Assembly (NCBI GenBank): GCA_963630555.1
Contig: CAVGND010000001.1
Span: forward strand, 1 to 64,000
Source: CAVALG01 sp963630555
Lineage (GTDB): Bacteria; Bacillota; Clostridia; Oscillospirales; Acutalibacteraceae
Reading direction: 5' to 3'
Length of the DNA: 64,000 nucleotides
Position numbers and translations under genes: made by a program. Shown here piece after piece: positions 1 to 8,744 of this stretch; the first letter of the stretch is position 1; every line of letters begins with the position of its first letter. Under the pieces are notes generated by a model that saw only the letters and a program-made list of their open reading frames with translations, was not told the origin of the DNA and did no database searches.

Positions 1-59
1 CGTACGCACGGTGGTGTGAGAGGTCGGCTACTCAACTAATGGGTAGCCTCCTACTTGAT
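1..59 (+). mobile_element. 3' tail of a group II intron (domain V end and domain VI)
   Basis: The first bases read as the 3' end of a bacterial group II intron: a TACGCACGGTGGTGTGAGAGG-like end of domain V, then a domain VI hairpin (GGCTAC at 26-31 pairing with GTAGCC at 43-48), then the terminal CTACTTGAT. The rest of the intron and any LtrA-type reverse transcriptase lie outside the window to the left. The intron points along the plus strand, opposite to the pot operon, and ends just after the potCD stop codon. The call rests on remembered resemblance to Firmicutes group II intron ends; the exact 3' splice junction (about 55-60) is not certain. Confidence 0.72.
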
Positions 60-68
60 TTCGCATTA

Positions 69-1985
69 TTACGAAAGGCGAACCTTTGTCCACAGATTTT
101 CGTAGTAATCTCTTGTTTCGGAATCAAGGTTATGGAAGTATTCTGTGTTTTTCTTAACCTCGTCGGGCGGGTAGAGTATAGGGTCGCCCTTGTATGTATA
201 GTTGTCGTTATTTATTACCGATGTATTTGGCGAAGCGTAACAAATATATTCTGCATTTGCCAACGCCACCTCCGGCTCTAACAGGAAATTAATATACATA
301 AGCGCAGCCTCATAATTTTGGCAACTGTCGGGTATACATATGGAATCTACAAAGATGTTAGTGCCTTCTTTTGGATAAACAAATTCAAGGTCGGGGTTTA
401 CTTCTTTCATAGTATAATAATCGCCCGCATAGTACGGAGCAATCGCGGCATTGCCCGATTCCATTTTATTGAATATTTCATCCATAACACGCGCCTGTAA
501 TACCGAATTTTGTTCAATCAAACGGTCGGCGGCTCTATCCCATTCCGACTTATCGGTTGTGTTTACATCAATACCGAGGTCGAATTGTGCAATTGCAAAT
601 GCGTCGCGCGGATTGTTGAATGTAAGAATGTTTCCTTTGTATTTACTGTCAAACAGTGCGTCCCAAGAATCTATTTCGGTATCGACCATTTTTTTGTTGT
701 ATATTATGCCGACCATGCCGACATTATACGGAACAGAAAATTTGTTTTCCGGGTCGAAATACAGATTTTTGTACGAATCGTCAATATATTTATAATTCTC
801 TATTTTTGAGATATCGATTTTGCGCAGCATATTTTCATCCGCCATACGTGCTATCATATAATCAGAGGGGATAACAATATCATACGGTGTTCCGCCTGCT
901 TTGATTTTTGCGTACATTTCTTCGTTACTTTCAAAGTTTGTGTAATTGACCTTTATTCCGGTTATGCGTTCAAATGCCGCGTTGACATCCAATGTATCGT
1001 CGCTGCCGTCGGATATATATTCGCCCCAATTGTATACATTCAGCGTTGTGCCCGAAAATTCGCGCGAATAGGTGCTTTCTGTACTTATTCCGGTGTTCTT
1101 AAGCGAACGGCTGACTATAGAAACGCCGACCATACTTGCCGCTATAACAGCGGCTACGGTTATAGATAAAGCACGCATAAGTTTTGTGCGCACGCGTGAA
1201 CGGCGTTCTTCATTTTGTGAAAGATTTATAAGGATTAAAAGGACTAAAACAGTTATAAATATGATGGTTGACAGGGCATACATAGTCGGTTTTACCGTTT
1301 TTTTCGTCATAGAAAAAATGCGTATCGGTAGAGTTTGAAATGCCGAACCGGATGTAAAATAACTTATAACAAAATCGTCCAAAGAAAGTGTGAACGACAT
1401 TATAAACCCTGTGAAAACGCCGGGGTAAATTGCAGGCAGCGTCACCTTGAAGAAAGCCTTTATCGGCGTGCAGCCCAAATCTTCGGCAGCCTCGGAAAGT
1501 TGTGGACCGGTTTGCCTGAGTTTTGGTATAACATTAAGTATAACATACGGCAGATTAAATGTTATATGCGCAAAAAGTATTGTCCAAAAACTCAAGGCGT
1601 TTTTTGAACCCACCAACTGTGCGAAAAACACAAACAAAAGCATAAGTGAAACACCGGTTACAATATCCGGCGCCATCATCGGTATGTTTGTAACAGCGGT
1701 GACCGTTCGTTTTGCAATGCCTCTTTTCATTTTATAAATGCCTACCGCTGCCAGCGTTCCGAGTACAGTCGCAATAACTGCCGAAAGTATTGCAAGAATA
1801 AGAGTGTTCTGCAATGCGGCGATAGATTCGCTGTCATACATTAATTGCCGGTACCATTTTAGCGAAAATCCCGAAAACAAGGCGGTACTTTTTGAACTGT
1901 TGAATGAAAACAGCATCATTACAAACAGAGGGGCATACATAAAAACAAGCATTAATCCGATAAAAATTCTCCGCGTTGTTTTCAT
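69..1985 (-). CDS. potCD: Fused polyamine ABC transporter permease and substrate-binding protein (PotC-PotD)
   Basis: One 638-residue chain joins two parts that are usually separate. Residues 1-258 are a PotC-type inner-membrane permease with about six membrane segments and the EAA loop near 165-184 (EAAEDLG), which contacts the ATPase. Residues 269-291 form an extra hydrophobic segment after a basic stretch, probably an uncleaved signal anchor. Residues about 313-638 are a PotD-type periplasmic-binding fold that begins LNVYNWGEYIS, typical of spermidine/putrescine binders. The binding protein is therefore tethered outside the membrane. It overlaps potB by 4 bases and is last in the potA-potB-potCD operon. 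Polyamine specificity is inferred from the family, not proven. Confidence 0.9.
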   Translation of the reverse strand: MKTTRRIFIGLMLVFMYAPLFVMMLFSFNSSKSTALFSGFSLKWYRQLMYDSESIAALQNTLILAILSAVIATVLGTLAAVGIYKMKRGIAKRTVTAVTNIPMMAPDIVTGVSLMLLFVFFAQLVGSKNALSFWTILFAHITFNLPYVILNVIPKLRQTGPQLSEAAEDLGCTPIKAFFKVTLPAIYPGVFTGFIMSFTLSLDDFVISYFTSGSAFQTLPIRIFSMTKKTVKPTMYALSTIIFITVLVLLILINLSQNEERRSRVRTKLMRALSITVAAVIAASMVGVSIVSRSLKNTGISTESTYSREFSGTTLNVYNWGEYISDGSDDTLDVNAAFERITGIKVNYTNFESNEEMYAKIKAGGTPYDIVIPSDYMIARMADENMLRKIDISKIENYKYIDDSYKNLYFDPENKFSVPYNVGMVGIIYNKKMVDTEIDSWDALFDSKYKGNILTFNNPRDAFAIAQFDLGIDVNTTDKSEWDRAADRLIEQNSVLQARVMDEIFNKMESGNAAIAPYYAGDYYTMKEVNPDLEFVYPKEGTNIFVDSICIPDSCQNYEAALMYINFLLEPEVALANAEYICYASPNTSVINNDNYTYKGDPILYPPDEVKKNTEYFHNLDSETRDYYENLWTKVRLS

Positions 1986-2800
1986 ACGATCACACTCCCG
2001 TCATCTGTATCGGCAAAGCGGTTCATTATCGTCATACTTATAAGTATAAAAATCATAAGGACAAGCGACATTGCCGCACCGAGCGGATAATTAGGTATTT
2101 TAAATTGATTTTCTATAACATCGCCTGCCAAAAGAATCATTCCGTTACCGAGTTTTTGAGAAATGTAAAATGTGCTGACGGACGGAACGAATACCATTGT
2201 TATACCGGATATAACTCCGGGCATACTTAAAGGCATAACAATTCTTTTAAGCGTCGTAAATGAGTTCGCTCCAAGATCTTCGCTGGCTTCATACAGTGAT
2301 TTATCAATTTTTGACATGGTAGTATATATCGGCAATATCATATACGGCATAAAATCATACACCATACCGAGTATAACCGCAAACGGTGTGCCCATAAAAT
2401 GCATTTTGCCTATGCCGATGAATGAAAGCAGCTTGTTCAGTACGCCGCTGTTATCAAGAATAACAGTCCAAGAATAGGTCTTTATAAGCAGATTCATCCA
2501 CATTGGCATCATTACAAGCAGGATCATCATTTTTTGGGATCGGATCGACGATTTTGTCAGTAAATATGAAAACGGATAGGCCAAAAGCAGGCATATAACA
2601 GAGGCAATTGCAGCATATATAACGGATGTCAAAAACACACCCTTATAGTCTTTAAGCGCATACAGATTCTGCATGGTGAATCCGCCGTCACCGTCCGAAA
2701 ATGTGTAATACAACACGATAAACAGCGGCACTACAATAAATATTGCAGACCAAACGATATACGGGGCGTTTATAAGTTTTCTTCCGAAAGACGGTTTCAT
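1982..2800 (-). CDS. potB: Spermidine/putrescine ABC transporter permease PotB
   Basis: This 272-residue membrane protein is the second permease of the polyamine importer. It has an N-terminal membrane segment (about residues 13-33), five further hydrophobic segments and the EAA loop (EASEDLGANSF) near residue 170, which docks onto the ATPase. The length is normal for PotB. Its start overlaps the potA stop by 4 bases and its stop overlaps potCD by 4 bases, so the three genes are translationally coupled. It would pair with the PotC half of the fused protein. Putrescine versus spermidine preference cannot be told from sequence alone. Confidence 0.9.
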   Translation of the reverse strand: MKPSFGRKLINAPYIVWSAIFIVVPLFIVLYYTFSDGDGGFTMQNLYALKDYKGVFLTSVIYAAIASVICLLLAYPFSYLLTKSSIRSQKMMILLVMMPMWMNLLIKTYSWTVILDNSGVLNKLLSFIGIGKMHFMGTPFAVILGMVYDFMPYMILPIYTTMSKIDKSLYEASEDLGANSFTTLKRIVMPLSMPGVISGITMVFVPSVSTFYISQKLGNGMILLAGDVIENQFKIPNYPLGAAMSLVLMIFILISMTIMNRFADTDDGSVIV

Positions 2801-3921
2801 TCCTCATCCTCCTCCGGTGCCTCGTTCATTTCTTCCATTTCTTCACTGTAGGTCGAATAATCTCCGAACATGCCCGAATATTCGGACTTTTTCATAATAT
2901 GTATTGCGTCCGGGTCGATGCTCAGACCGACCTTATCGCCGACGCGGTGCTCATCGGTAGTCTGGATCATCCACTTGAAACCGTTTATGTCAACAATTAT
3001 TTCAAAGTGAACGCCTTTGAAAGTTACTTCGGTAACAGTTCCCATAAGCATACCGTTATCCGGGCTGACAATGTCAACGTCTTCAGGCCGAATAACCACG
3101 TCAACCTCTTCATTTGTATCAAACCCTTTATCAATGCAAACAAAATCTTTGCCGGAGAATTTTACGAGCAGATCTTTTTTCATAATTCCGTCAAGTATAT
3201 TGCTTTCGCCTATAAAATCAGCAACAAAGGCATTTTTAGGTTCGTTATATATCTCAATCGGAGAACCGATTTGCTGAATTTTACCATCATTCATTACAAC
3301 AACCGTATCGCTCATTGCAAGCGCTTCTTCCTGGTCGTGCGTAACAAATATAAAAGTTATACCCAGACTTTGCTGGATTTTTTTTAGTTCAATCTGCATA
3401 TCTTTACGCAGTTTAAGGTCAAGCGCCGCAAGCGGTTCGTCAAGCAACAGTACTTTAGGTCTGTTAATTACCGCGCGCGCAATGGCAACGCGCTGTTGCT
3501 GTCCGCCTGAAAGTTTATCGATACTGCGCTTTTCATATCCTGCAAGATTAACGAGATTCAGCATTTCGTCAACGCGTTGCTTTATTTCTTTTTCCGGCAC
3601 TCTTTTTACCCTTAAACCGAAAGCGATGTTATCATAAACATTCAAATGCGGGAAAAGGGCATAACGCTGAAAAATGGTGTTTACCTGACGCTTATATGCC
3701 GGAACACCATTGATTTTTTTGCCCTCAAAAACAACTTCGCCGCTGTCCGGATCCAAAAATCCGGCAATAAGCCGTAAAGTGGTTGTCTTACCGCAACCGG
3801 ACGGGCCGAGCAGAGTGATGAACTCTTTGTCGGAAATATAGAGGCTGAAATTATCCAGAACAACCTCATCGTCAAATGAAACGGTAATGTTTTTAAGATC
3901 AATTATTTTATTGTTATGCAT
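2797..3921 (-). CDS. potA: Spermidine/putrescine ABC transporter ATP-binding protein PotA
   Basis: A 374-residue ABC ATPase that powers polyamine import. It shows Walker A (GPSGCGKT, 39-46), the Q loop (about 85), the signature LSGGQQQR (137-144), Walker B (LLLDEP, 158-163) and a C-terminal TOBE-type regulatory domain (about 275-345), followed by a Glu/Asp-rich tail. I place the start at the ATG at 3921, because AAAGGGGG lies 9 bases upstream on the minus strand. A GTG at 3945 would add 8 residues but would put this Shine-Dalgarno inside the gene. It is first in the potA-potB-potCD operon and is preceded by a structured leader. Confidence 0.92.
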   Translation of the reverse strand: MHNNKIIDLKNITVSFDDEVVLDNFSLYISDKEFITLLGPSGCGKTTTLRLIAGFLDPDSGEVVFEGKKINGVPAYKRQVNTIFQRYALFPHLNVYDNIAFGLRVKRVPEKEIKQRVDEMLNLVNLAGYEKRSIDKLSGGQQQRVAIARAVINRPKVLLLDEPLAALDLKLRKDMQIELKKIQQSLGITFIFVTHDQEEALAMSDTVVVMNDGKIQQIGSPIEIYNEPKNAFVADFIGESNILDGIMKKDLLVKFSGKDFVCIDKGFDTNEEVDVVIRPEDVDIVSPDNGMLMGTVTEVTFKGVHFEIIVDINGFKWMIQTTDEHRVGDKVGLSIDPDAIHIMKKSEYSGMFGDYSTYSEEMEEMNEAPEEDEE

Positions 3922-4090
3922 GTCAGCATCCCCCTTTGCGGACACTCAAGTGCCGCGAAAGCTATACAGCCCTGCGCGATACCCGCAATATTATGCTTTA
4001 AGACCCCGCAAAGGTTTTATATAACGCGTAAATTCGCATTACAGTCGTAAGCTATCATATTGCTTTTTCAACACAGATGCAAATATGCAA
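3922..4090 (-). promoter_or_regulatory. Structured 5' leader of the pot operon with Shine-Dalgarno pairing
   Basis: About 165 bases of untranslated leader separate the promoter from potA. In the minus-strand RNA, CCUUUGCGG (from 4014-4006) is exactly complementary to CCGCAAAGG (from 3941-3933), which contains part of the potA Shine-Dalgarno. A second, local hairpin (GCGGCACU pairing with AGUGUCCGC, 3956-3938, one bulged base) uses the same CCGC bases. The two pairings exclude each other, which is the geometry of a translational switch. I do not recognise a known riboswitch class here. A ligand, for example a polyamine, is speculation. Confidence 0.5.
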
Positions 4091-4095
4091 TATAA

Positions 4096-4124
4096 ATATT
4101 ATGAAAAAACTCGTAAAATGTCAA
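4096..4124 (-). promoter_or_regulatory. Sigma-A-type promoter of the pot operon
   Basis: On the minus strand a TTGACA -35 box (4119-4124) and a TAATAT -10 box (4096-4101) are separated by exactly 17 bases. The predicted transcript starts near 4088 and runs into potA. It is divergent from the yicC promoter about 110 bases away. Confidence 0.8.
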
Positions 4125-4213
4125 GTGATATGGAAAAAATAGTTTGTCTGAACCGCAAATTCTGCGAATCAGTGTAAACTTGCACATAAATATGTGTCAA
4201 TTTTGTTATAAAC

Positions 4214-4242
4214 TTGCAAAACCGAAATTAATGTTGTATAAT
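4214..4242 (+). promoter_or_regulatory. Sigma-A-type promoter of the yicC-remA-gmk cluster
   Basis: TTGCAA (4214-4219), a 17-base spacer and a perfect TATAAT (4237-4242) lie 55 bases upstream of yicC. No other clear promoter was seen until after rpoZ, so this probably drives the start of the housekeeping cluster. Confidence 0.75.
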
Positions 4243-4296
4243 AGCCATAATAATATTGTTAATATGGATAAGTGTTATTTTTGGAGTTGACGTTTT

Positions 4297-5175
4297 ATGA
4301 TCAGAAGTATGACCGGATACGGAAAGGGTGAAGCGAGCGACGATAATATATCCGTATCGGTTGAGCTCAGATCGGTCAATCATCGTTTTTTTGAGTTGAA
4401 CGCTAAAATACCGCGCGGATATCTGTACGTTGAGGATATGCTCAAATCTATAGTTTCCGAAAAGGTTGCAAGGGGAAAGGTTGACGCATTTGTCAACATA
4501 AACTTGGGCAGCGGTGAGAAAATCGATATTTCGGTTCGACATTCGTTTGTTAAGGCATATATTGACGCTTTGAATGAGATAGCGGATACTTACGGAGTGA
4601 AAAATGATATAACGCTGTCCGCAATTGCCGGTCAGTCCGACTCGTTTGTTATAAATGAGGAAGCACCCAATACCGAAATTATTAAACAACTTGTGAAAAA
4701 ATCAACCGATGAGGCGCTTAATACTTTTTTGATGATGAGGGAAACCGAGGGCAGAAAACTCTACGATGATATCAGGTCGCGTCTTGCCGATATGAAAAAG
4801 ATGATTGCATTTATTGAACAGGAATCGCCGGAAACGGTTGCGTTATACCGCGAAAGGTTAAAGCAAAAAATGACCGAACTGCTTGAGTCTGCAGTATATG
4901 ATCAGCAGCGCCTGATTACCGAAACTGCAATATTTGCGGATAAAATTGCGGTTGATGAGGAAACGGTGCGCCTTCGCAGCCATATATCGCAATTTGAAAA
5001 TTTACTTGAAAGCGGACAACCAATAGGCAGAAAACTTGATTTCATAGTGCAGGAAATGAATCGTGAAACCAACACAATCGGCTCAAAATCACAAAATTCC
5101 GAAATTGCCTACACGGTCGTAAATATGAAATCCGAGATAGAAAAAATACGTGAGCAAATACAGAATGTCGAATAG
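4297..5175 (+). CDS. yicC: YicC/YloC-family endoribonuclease
   Basis: A 292-residue cytosolic protein of the YicC (YloC in Bacillus) family, metal-dependent endoribonucleases acting on RNA turnover. The family signature at the N-terminus is complete (MIRSMTGYGKGE, then ELRSVNHRF), and the C-terminal DUF1732 region ends in the typical IGSKSQNSEI...VVNMKSEIEKIREQ motif area. Length is normal. It opens the remA-gmk-rpoZ-priA cluster with only 13 bases before remA, exactly as in Bacillus and many Clostridia. The start is the ATG downstream of a good sigma-A promoter with the spacer GGAGTTGACGTTTT acting as the ribosome site. Confidence 0.93.
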   Translation: MIRSMTGYGKGEASDDNISVSVELRSVNHRFFELNAKIPRGYLYVEDMLKSIVSEKVARGKVDAFVNINLGSGEKIDISVRHSFVKAYIDALNEIADTYGVKNDITLSAIAGQSDSFVINEEAPNTEIIKQLVKKSTDEALNTFLMMRETEGRKLYDDIRSRLADMKKMIAFIEQESPETVALYRERLKQKMTELLESAVYDQQRLITETAIFADKIAVDEETVRLRSHISQFENLLESGQPIGRKLDFIVQEMNRETNTIGSKSQNSEIAYTVVNMKSEIEKIREQIQNVE

Positions 5176-5188
5176 TTAGGGGAAGGAT

Positions 5189-5446
5189 ATGAAACTTGTT
5201 AATATAGGATTCGGCAATATGATTTCAGCCGAAAGGGTGGTTGCGGTTGTATCGCCTGAATCTGCGCCCGTTAAGCGTATGGTACAGGAAGCGAAAGATA
5301 AAGGCGGCCTTATTGATGCTTCGCACGGCAGAAAGACTAAAGCCGTTATTATAACCGACAGTGACCATATTGTACTGACCTATTTGCCGACCGACAAAAT
5401 TGCTGAAAAGATAAACGACGAGGATGAACAAAGGGGATTGTTATGA
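5189..5446 (+). CDS. remA: Extracellular matrix regulator RemA (DUF370 family)
   Basis: An 85-residue protein of the RemA/DUF370 family, which in Bacillus forms ring-shaped DNA-binding oligomers that activate biofilm-matrix and osmoprotection genes. The highly conserved segments are visible: an N-terminal MKLVNIGFGNMISAERVVAV stretch, then IDASHGRKTKAVIITDS and HIVLTYLP. It lies between yicC and gmk, its usual place, and its stop overlaps the gmk start by 4 bases. A GGGGAAGG ribosome site precedes it. In non-matrix-forming Clostridia its targets are unknown. Confidence 0.92.
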   Translation: MKLVNIGFGNMISAERVVAVVSPESAPVKRMVQEAKDKGGLIDASHGRKTKAVIITDSDHIVLTYLPTDKIAEKINDEDEQRGLL

Positions 5447-6045
5447 AAGGCAGACTATTTATTGTTTCGGGCCCGTCCGGTTCCGGAAAAGATACGGTTT
5501 TAAAGCGCCTTCTGGCTGTTAATCGGGATATTTTCTTTTCAATATCCACGGTGACGCGTCAAATGCGTACGCCCGAAGAAACGGACAAATATAATTTTAC
5601 AACTGTTGAACAGTTTAAAAATATGATTTTAAACAATGAGTTGCTTGAGTATAACGAATATTGCGGAAATTTTTACGGTACTCCGATCGCTCCTGTGAAA
5701 ACGGCGATTGAAAACGGTAAAAACGTAATTGTTGAGGTTGATGTAAACGGTAAAAAAAATATATGTAAAAAATGCCCCGAAGCTGTTACGGTATTTATTA
5801 TGCCGCCGTCCGTTGCGATTCTTAAAGAACGCCTTTCGGGCAGAGGTACCGAGAAAACCGAGATCATTGAAAAACGTATGACAGAGGCTATGCGTGAAAT
5901 TAAGGATGCTTGTAACTATGATTATGTTATCATTAACGACAAACTGGAGGATGCCGTTAATAATATGCAGACCATCATAGATGCAGATAAATTAAAAACG
6001 GAAAGAAACATTGAATTTTTAGAAGAGGTGTACAAATTATGCTGA
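5443..6045 (+). CDS. gmk: Guanylate kinase
   Basis: A 200-residue cytosolic kinase that converts GMP plus ATP to GDP plus ADP, an essential step of GTP supply. The P-loop is GPSGSGKDT (residues 9-17), followed by the GMP-binding STVTRQMRTPE region (usual form STTTRxPRxGE, so slightly divergent), YGTP near 74 and the conserved lid arginines (RLSGRGTE). Length matches the family. It is embedded between remA and rpoZ as in Bacillus, overlapping remA by 4 and rpoZ by 7 bases, so translation is probably coupled. Confidence 0.93.
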   Translation: MKGRLFIVSGPSGSGKDTVLKRLLAVNRDIFFSISTVTRQMRTPEETDKYNFTTVEQFKNMILNNELLEYNEYCGNFYGTPIAPVKTAIENGKNVIVEVDVNGKKNICKKCPEAVTVFIMPPSVAILKERLSGRGTEKTEIIEKRMTEAMREIKDACNYDYVIINDKLEDAVNNMQTIIDADKLKTERNIEFLEEVYKLC

Positions 6046-6218
6046 ACCCCGCGATAGGAAAACTTATTAATCACACGAGCAACAGATATGAACTTGTTTT
6101 AAACGTTGCACACAGGGCAAGAAAAATAGCCGATATTGCAAATGAAAACGGCGATATGATCGTTGAAAAGCCGGTTACAATAGCCATTAACCAAATGGCA
6201 AAGAAAATCGACGACTGA
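6039..6218 (+). CDS. rpoZ: DNA-directed RNA polymerase omega subunit
   Basis: A short 59-residue reading frame starting at ATG 6039 within the last codons of gmk and ending at TGA 6216-6218. The translated product (MLNPAIGKLI..., SNRYELVLNVAHRARKIAD, then KPVTIAINQMAKKI) matches the omega subunit, which helps assembly of the beta' subunit. AGAAGAGGTG at 6021-6030 is its ribosome site. Position after gmk and before priA is the standard one. It is short even for omega (Bacillus 67 aa) because it lacks the C-terminal extension. Confidence 0.9.
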   Translation: MLNPAIGKLINHTSNRYELVLNVAHRARKIADIANENGDMIVEKPVTIAINQMAKKIDD

Positions 6219-6256
6219 TTTTTGCCGTGATTTTCAGGCGGGAAGGGGAATAACGG

Positions 6257-8725
6257 TTGAACGAACGTGTTGTTGCCACAGTTGCGGTTGACGTGGGCGT
6301 ATACTATCTTGATAGGCTGTACGATTATTATATCCCTTCTGAACTTATAAAATATGCGTCACCGGGATGCCGTGTTTCCGTACCGTTCGGAAGGGGTAAC
6401 AAGCGCAAACAGGGTATGATAATCGCCTTAAAAAGCAGCGGCGAGGTTCAAAATCTTAAGCCGATTATATCTTTTGAAGATACCGAACCGATTTTGAACT
6501 CCGAACTTCTCGGACTTGCTAAGTGGCTTAAGGACAACACCTTTTGCCTATGGTTTGACGCCTTCCGTACTATGATACCATACGGTATTGCTTTCCGCGT
6601 TGTGGAAAAATACCGCATTAACGAGGAAAAATCGTACGATAATATTTTAAAACTTCCCGAAAACGAGCGTGCCGTTGCACAACTGTTATATGATGTGAAA
6701 GGGCAATCGCTTGATACTAAAAAGATTGCGGAGGCTATCGGATTTTTACCTGATTCGCGAACATTTTTGTCGCTCTGCCGTAAATCTGTTATTATTCACG
6801 CTGATAATACCGTGCGCAATATGCACGACCCTACTGTCAGAATGGTAAAACTTATTGCGCCGGAAAATGATATTCCCGTTCTTAATCTTACGAAAAAACA
6901 AAAAGATGTTTTAAACGTTCTGACGGATGTGGGCACCTGTTCCGTTAAGGAACTTTGCTATTTTTCGGGCGTGACGGCGGCGGTAGTCAAGGCACTTTGT
7001 AACAAAGGTCTTGCCGCAGAATATGACGATGAAACTTCACTTTTTGAGGATCGCTCCGATGTTAAAAATACAAAGCAGTGCGAAACCGGCGTGCTTACCG
7101 ATGAGCAGTTGCGGTCATATAACACTTTACTTGCAAAATACCGCGAAAACAAAGGGTCGGCGGCGTTGCTGTACGGTGTTACCGGTTCGGGCAAAACGCA
7201 GGTATTTTTGAAATTGTGCGATACGGTTTTAAATGACGGTAAAACTGTTATAGTTATGGTGCCGGAAATAGCGTTGACGCCGCAGATGCTTACTATTTTC
7301 CGTTCAAGATTCGGCAACGGCATTGCTGTTTTTCACAGCAATATGTCGCAGGGGAAGCGAATGGAGGAATGGAAAAGGGTGAAAAGCGGTAAAGCCCGAC
7401 TTGTCCTCGGGACGCGTTCTGCGATTTTTGCACCGCTTGAAAACATCGGCCTGATTATAATGGATGAGGAGCAGGAACATACTTATAAATCGGAAAAAAG
7501 TCCGCGTTTTCATACCAGGGATGCTGCACGTTACAGAGCAGCGAAAAACAATGCGCTTCTGTTGCTTGCTTCCGCAACGCCGTCGATAGAAACATATGCT
7601 TCCGCAAAGTCGGGAAGATATACTTTATGCACCCTGCAAAACAGATACGGAAATTCGCATTTGCCTGAGGTAATTGCGGTGGATATGAAAAAAGAACAAC
7701 TTGACGGCAATACGGGGATTTTGAGTCGGACTTTATATGATATGACGGAACAGGCGCTCTCGGCACATCACCAGGTTATTCTGCTTTTAAACAGGAGAGG
7801 TTATAATACTTACATATCCTGCCCGTCATGCGGATATGTCGCATCGTGCCCAAATTGCAGCATTTCCATGACATACCATTCGGCAAACAACCGTCTTATG
7901 TGTCACTATTGCGGATATTCACAGGATATGCTGTCCGGTTGCCCGAATTGCGGAAGTGCTTATGTTAAGTATTCGGGTGCCGGAACGCAGAAAGCCGAAG
8001 AAGAACTGCTGCAACTGTTTCCCGATGCGTCAATACTGCGTATGGACGCTGATACTACAATGACGCGGGGCTCTTATGAAAAAGCGTTAAAAGCTTTTGC
8101 AAACGGCGACTATGATATTATGGTTGGAACGCAAATGGTGGCAAAAGGTCTTGATTTTCCGAATGTCACTTTGGTAGGCGTCATTAATGCGGACATTTCC
8201 TTGTACAGCGATGATTACCGCAGTTATGAGCGTACCTTTTCCTTGCTTACACAGGTGGTTGGGCGTTCCGGCAGAGGAACCGAAAGCGGATATGCCGTTA
8301 TTCAAACCAACACTCCGGAAAGTAATGTTATAAAATTGGCAGCCGAACAGGATTATATTGGCTTTTATGAAAGCGAAATACTAACCCGTAAATTGATGAT
8401 ATATCCGCCGTTCTGCAACATCATTGTTGTAGGATTTATGTCCGAAAAACGGGAGAATGCATTTGCCGGCGCATGTGATTTTCTTGAGATGCTTAAACTT
8501 AAAATCAATACCGAGTACAGCGAGCAGAAAGTGGTTGTTTTGGGGCCGACTGTTGCCGCAATACCGCGTGTAAACCGAAAATACAGGTACAAGTTGATCT
8601 TGAAATGCAAAAATTCGCTGCGAATCAAAAGTATGATGTCGCAGTTGCTGTGCGATTTCTCAAAAAATGCTAAATTAAAAGATATTTCGGTATTTATTGA
8701 TGTTGACCCGGAAACGATAATATGA
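6257..8725 (+). CDS. priA: Primosomal replication-restart helicase PriA
   Basis: An 822-residue superfamily 2 DNA helicase that reloads the replisome at stalled forks. Visible parts: an N-terminal 3'-end-binding domain, a winged-helix region, Walker A GVTGSGKT (about residue 308), Walker B-type DEEQ with HTYK (about 402), then a paired zinc site with CPSCGY, CPNCS, CHYCGY and CPNCG (about 520-565) and the C-terminal helicase lobe (VGTQMVAKGLDFPNV). The start is a TTG at 6257 behind GGCGGGAAGGGG, because no ATG fits the conserved N-terminus. It follows rpoZ by 38 bases and precedes def by 19. Confidence 0.95.
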   Translation: MNERVVATVAVDVGVYYLDRLYDYYIPSELIKYASPGCRVSVPFGRGNKRKQGMIIALKSSGEVQNLKPIISFEDTEPILNSELLGLAKWLKDNTFCLWFDAFRTMIPYGIAFRVVEKYRINEEKSYDNILKLPENERAVAQLLYDVKGQSLDTKKIAEAIGFLPDSRTFLSLCRKSVIIHADNTVRNMHDPTVRMVKLIAPENDIPVLNLTKKQKDVLNVLTDVGTCSVKELCYFSGVTAAVVKALCNKGLAAEYDDETSLFEDRSDVKNTKQCETGVLTDEQLRSYNTLLAKYRENKGSAALLYGVTGSGKTQVFLKLCDTVLNDGKTVIVMVPEIALTPQMLTIFRSRFGNGIAVFHSNMSQGKRMEEWKRVKSGKARLVLGTRSAIFAPLENIGLIIMDEEQEHTYKSEKSPRFHTRDAARYRAAKNNALLLLASATPSIETYASAKSGRYTLCTLQNRYGNSHLPEVIAVDMKKEQLDGNTGILSRTLYDMTEQALSAHHQVILLLNRRGYNTYISCPSCGYVASCPNCSISMTYHSANNRLMCHYCGYSQDMLSGCPNCGSAYVKYSGAGTQKAEEELLQLFPDASILRMDADTTMTRGSYEKALKAFANGDYDIMVGTQMVAKGLDFPNVTLVGVINADISLYSDDYRSYERTFSLLTQVVGRSGRGTESGYAVIQTNTPESNVIKLAAEQDYIGFYESEILTRKLMIYPPFCNIIVVGFMSEKRENAFAGACDFLEMLKLKINTEYSEQKVVVLGPTVAAIPRVNRKYRYKLILKCKNSLRIKSMMSQLLCDFSKNAKLKDISVFIDVDPETII

Positions 8726-8744
8726 TTTAAGGAGAAACGAAACT

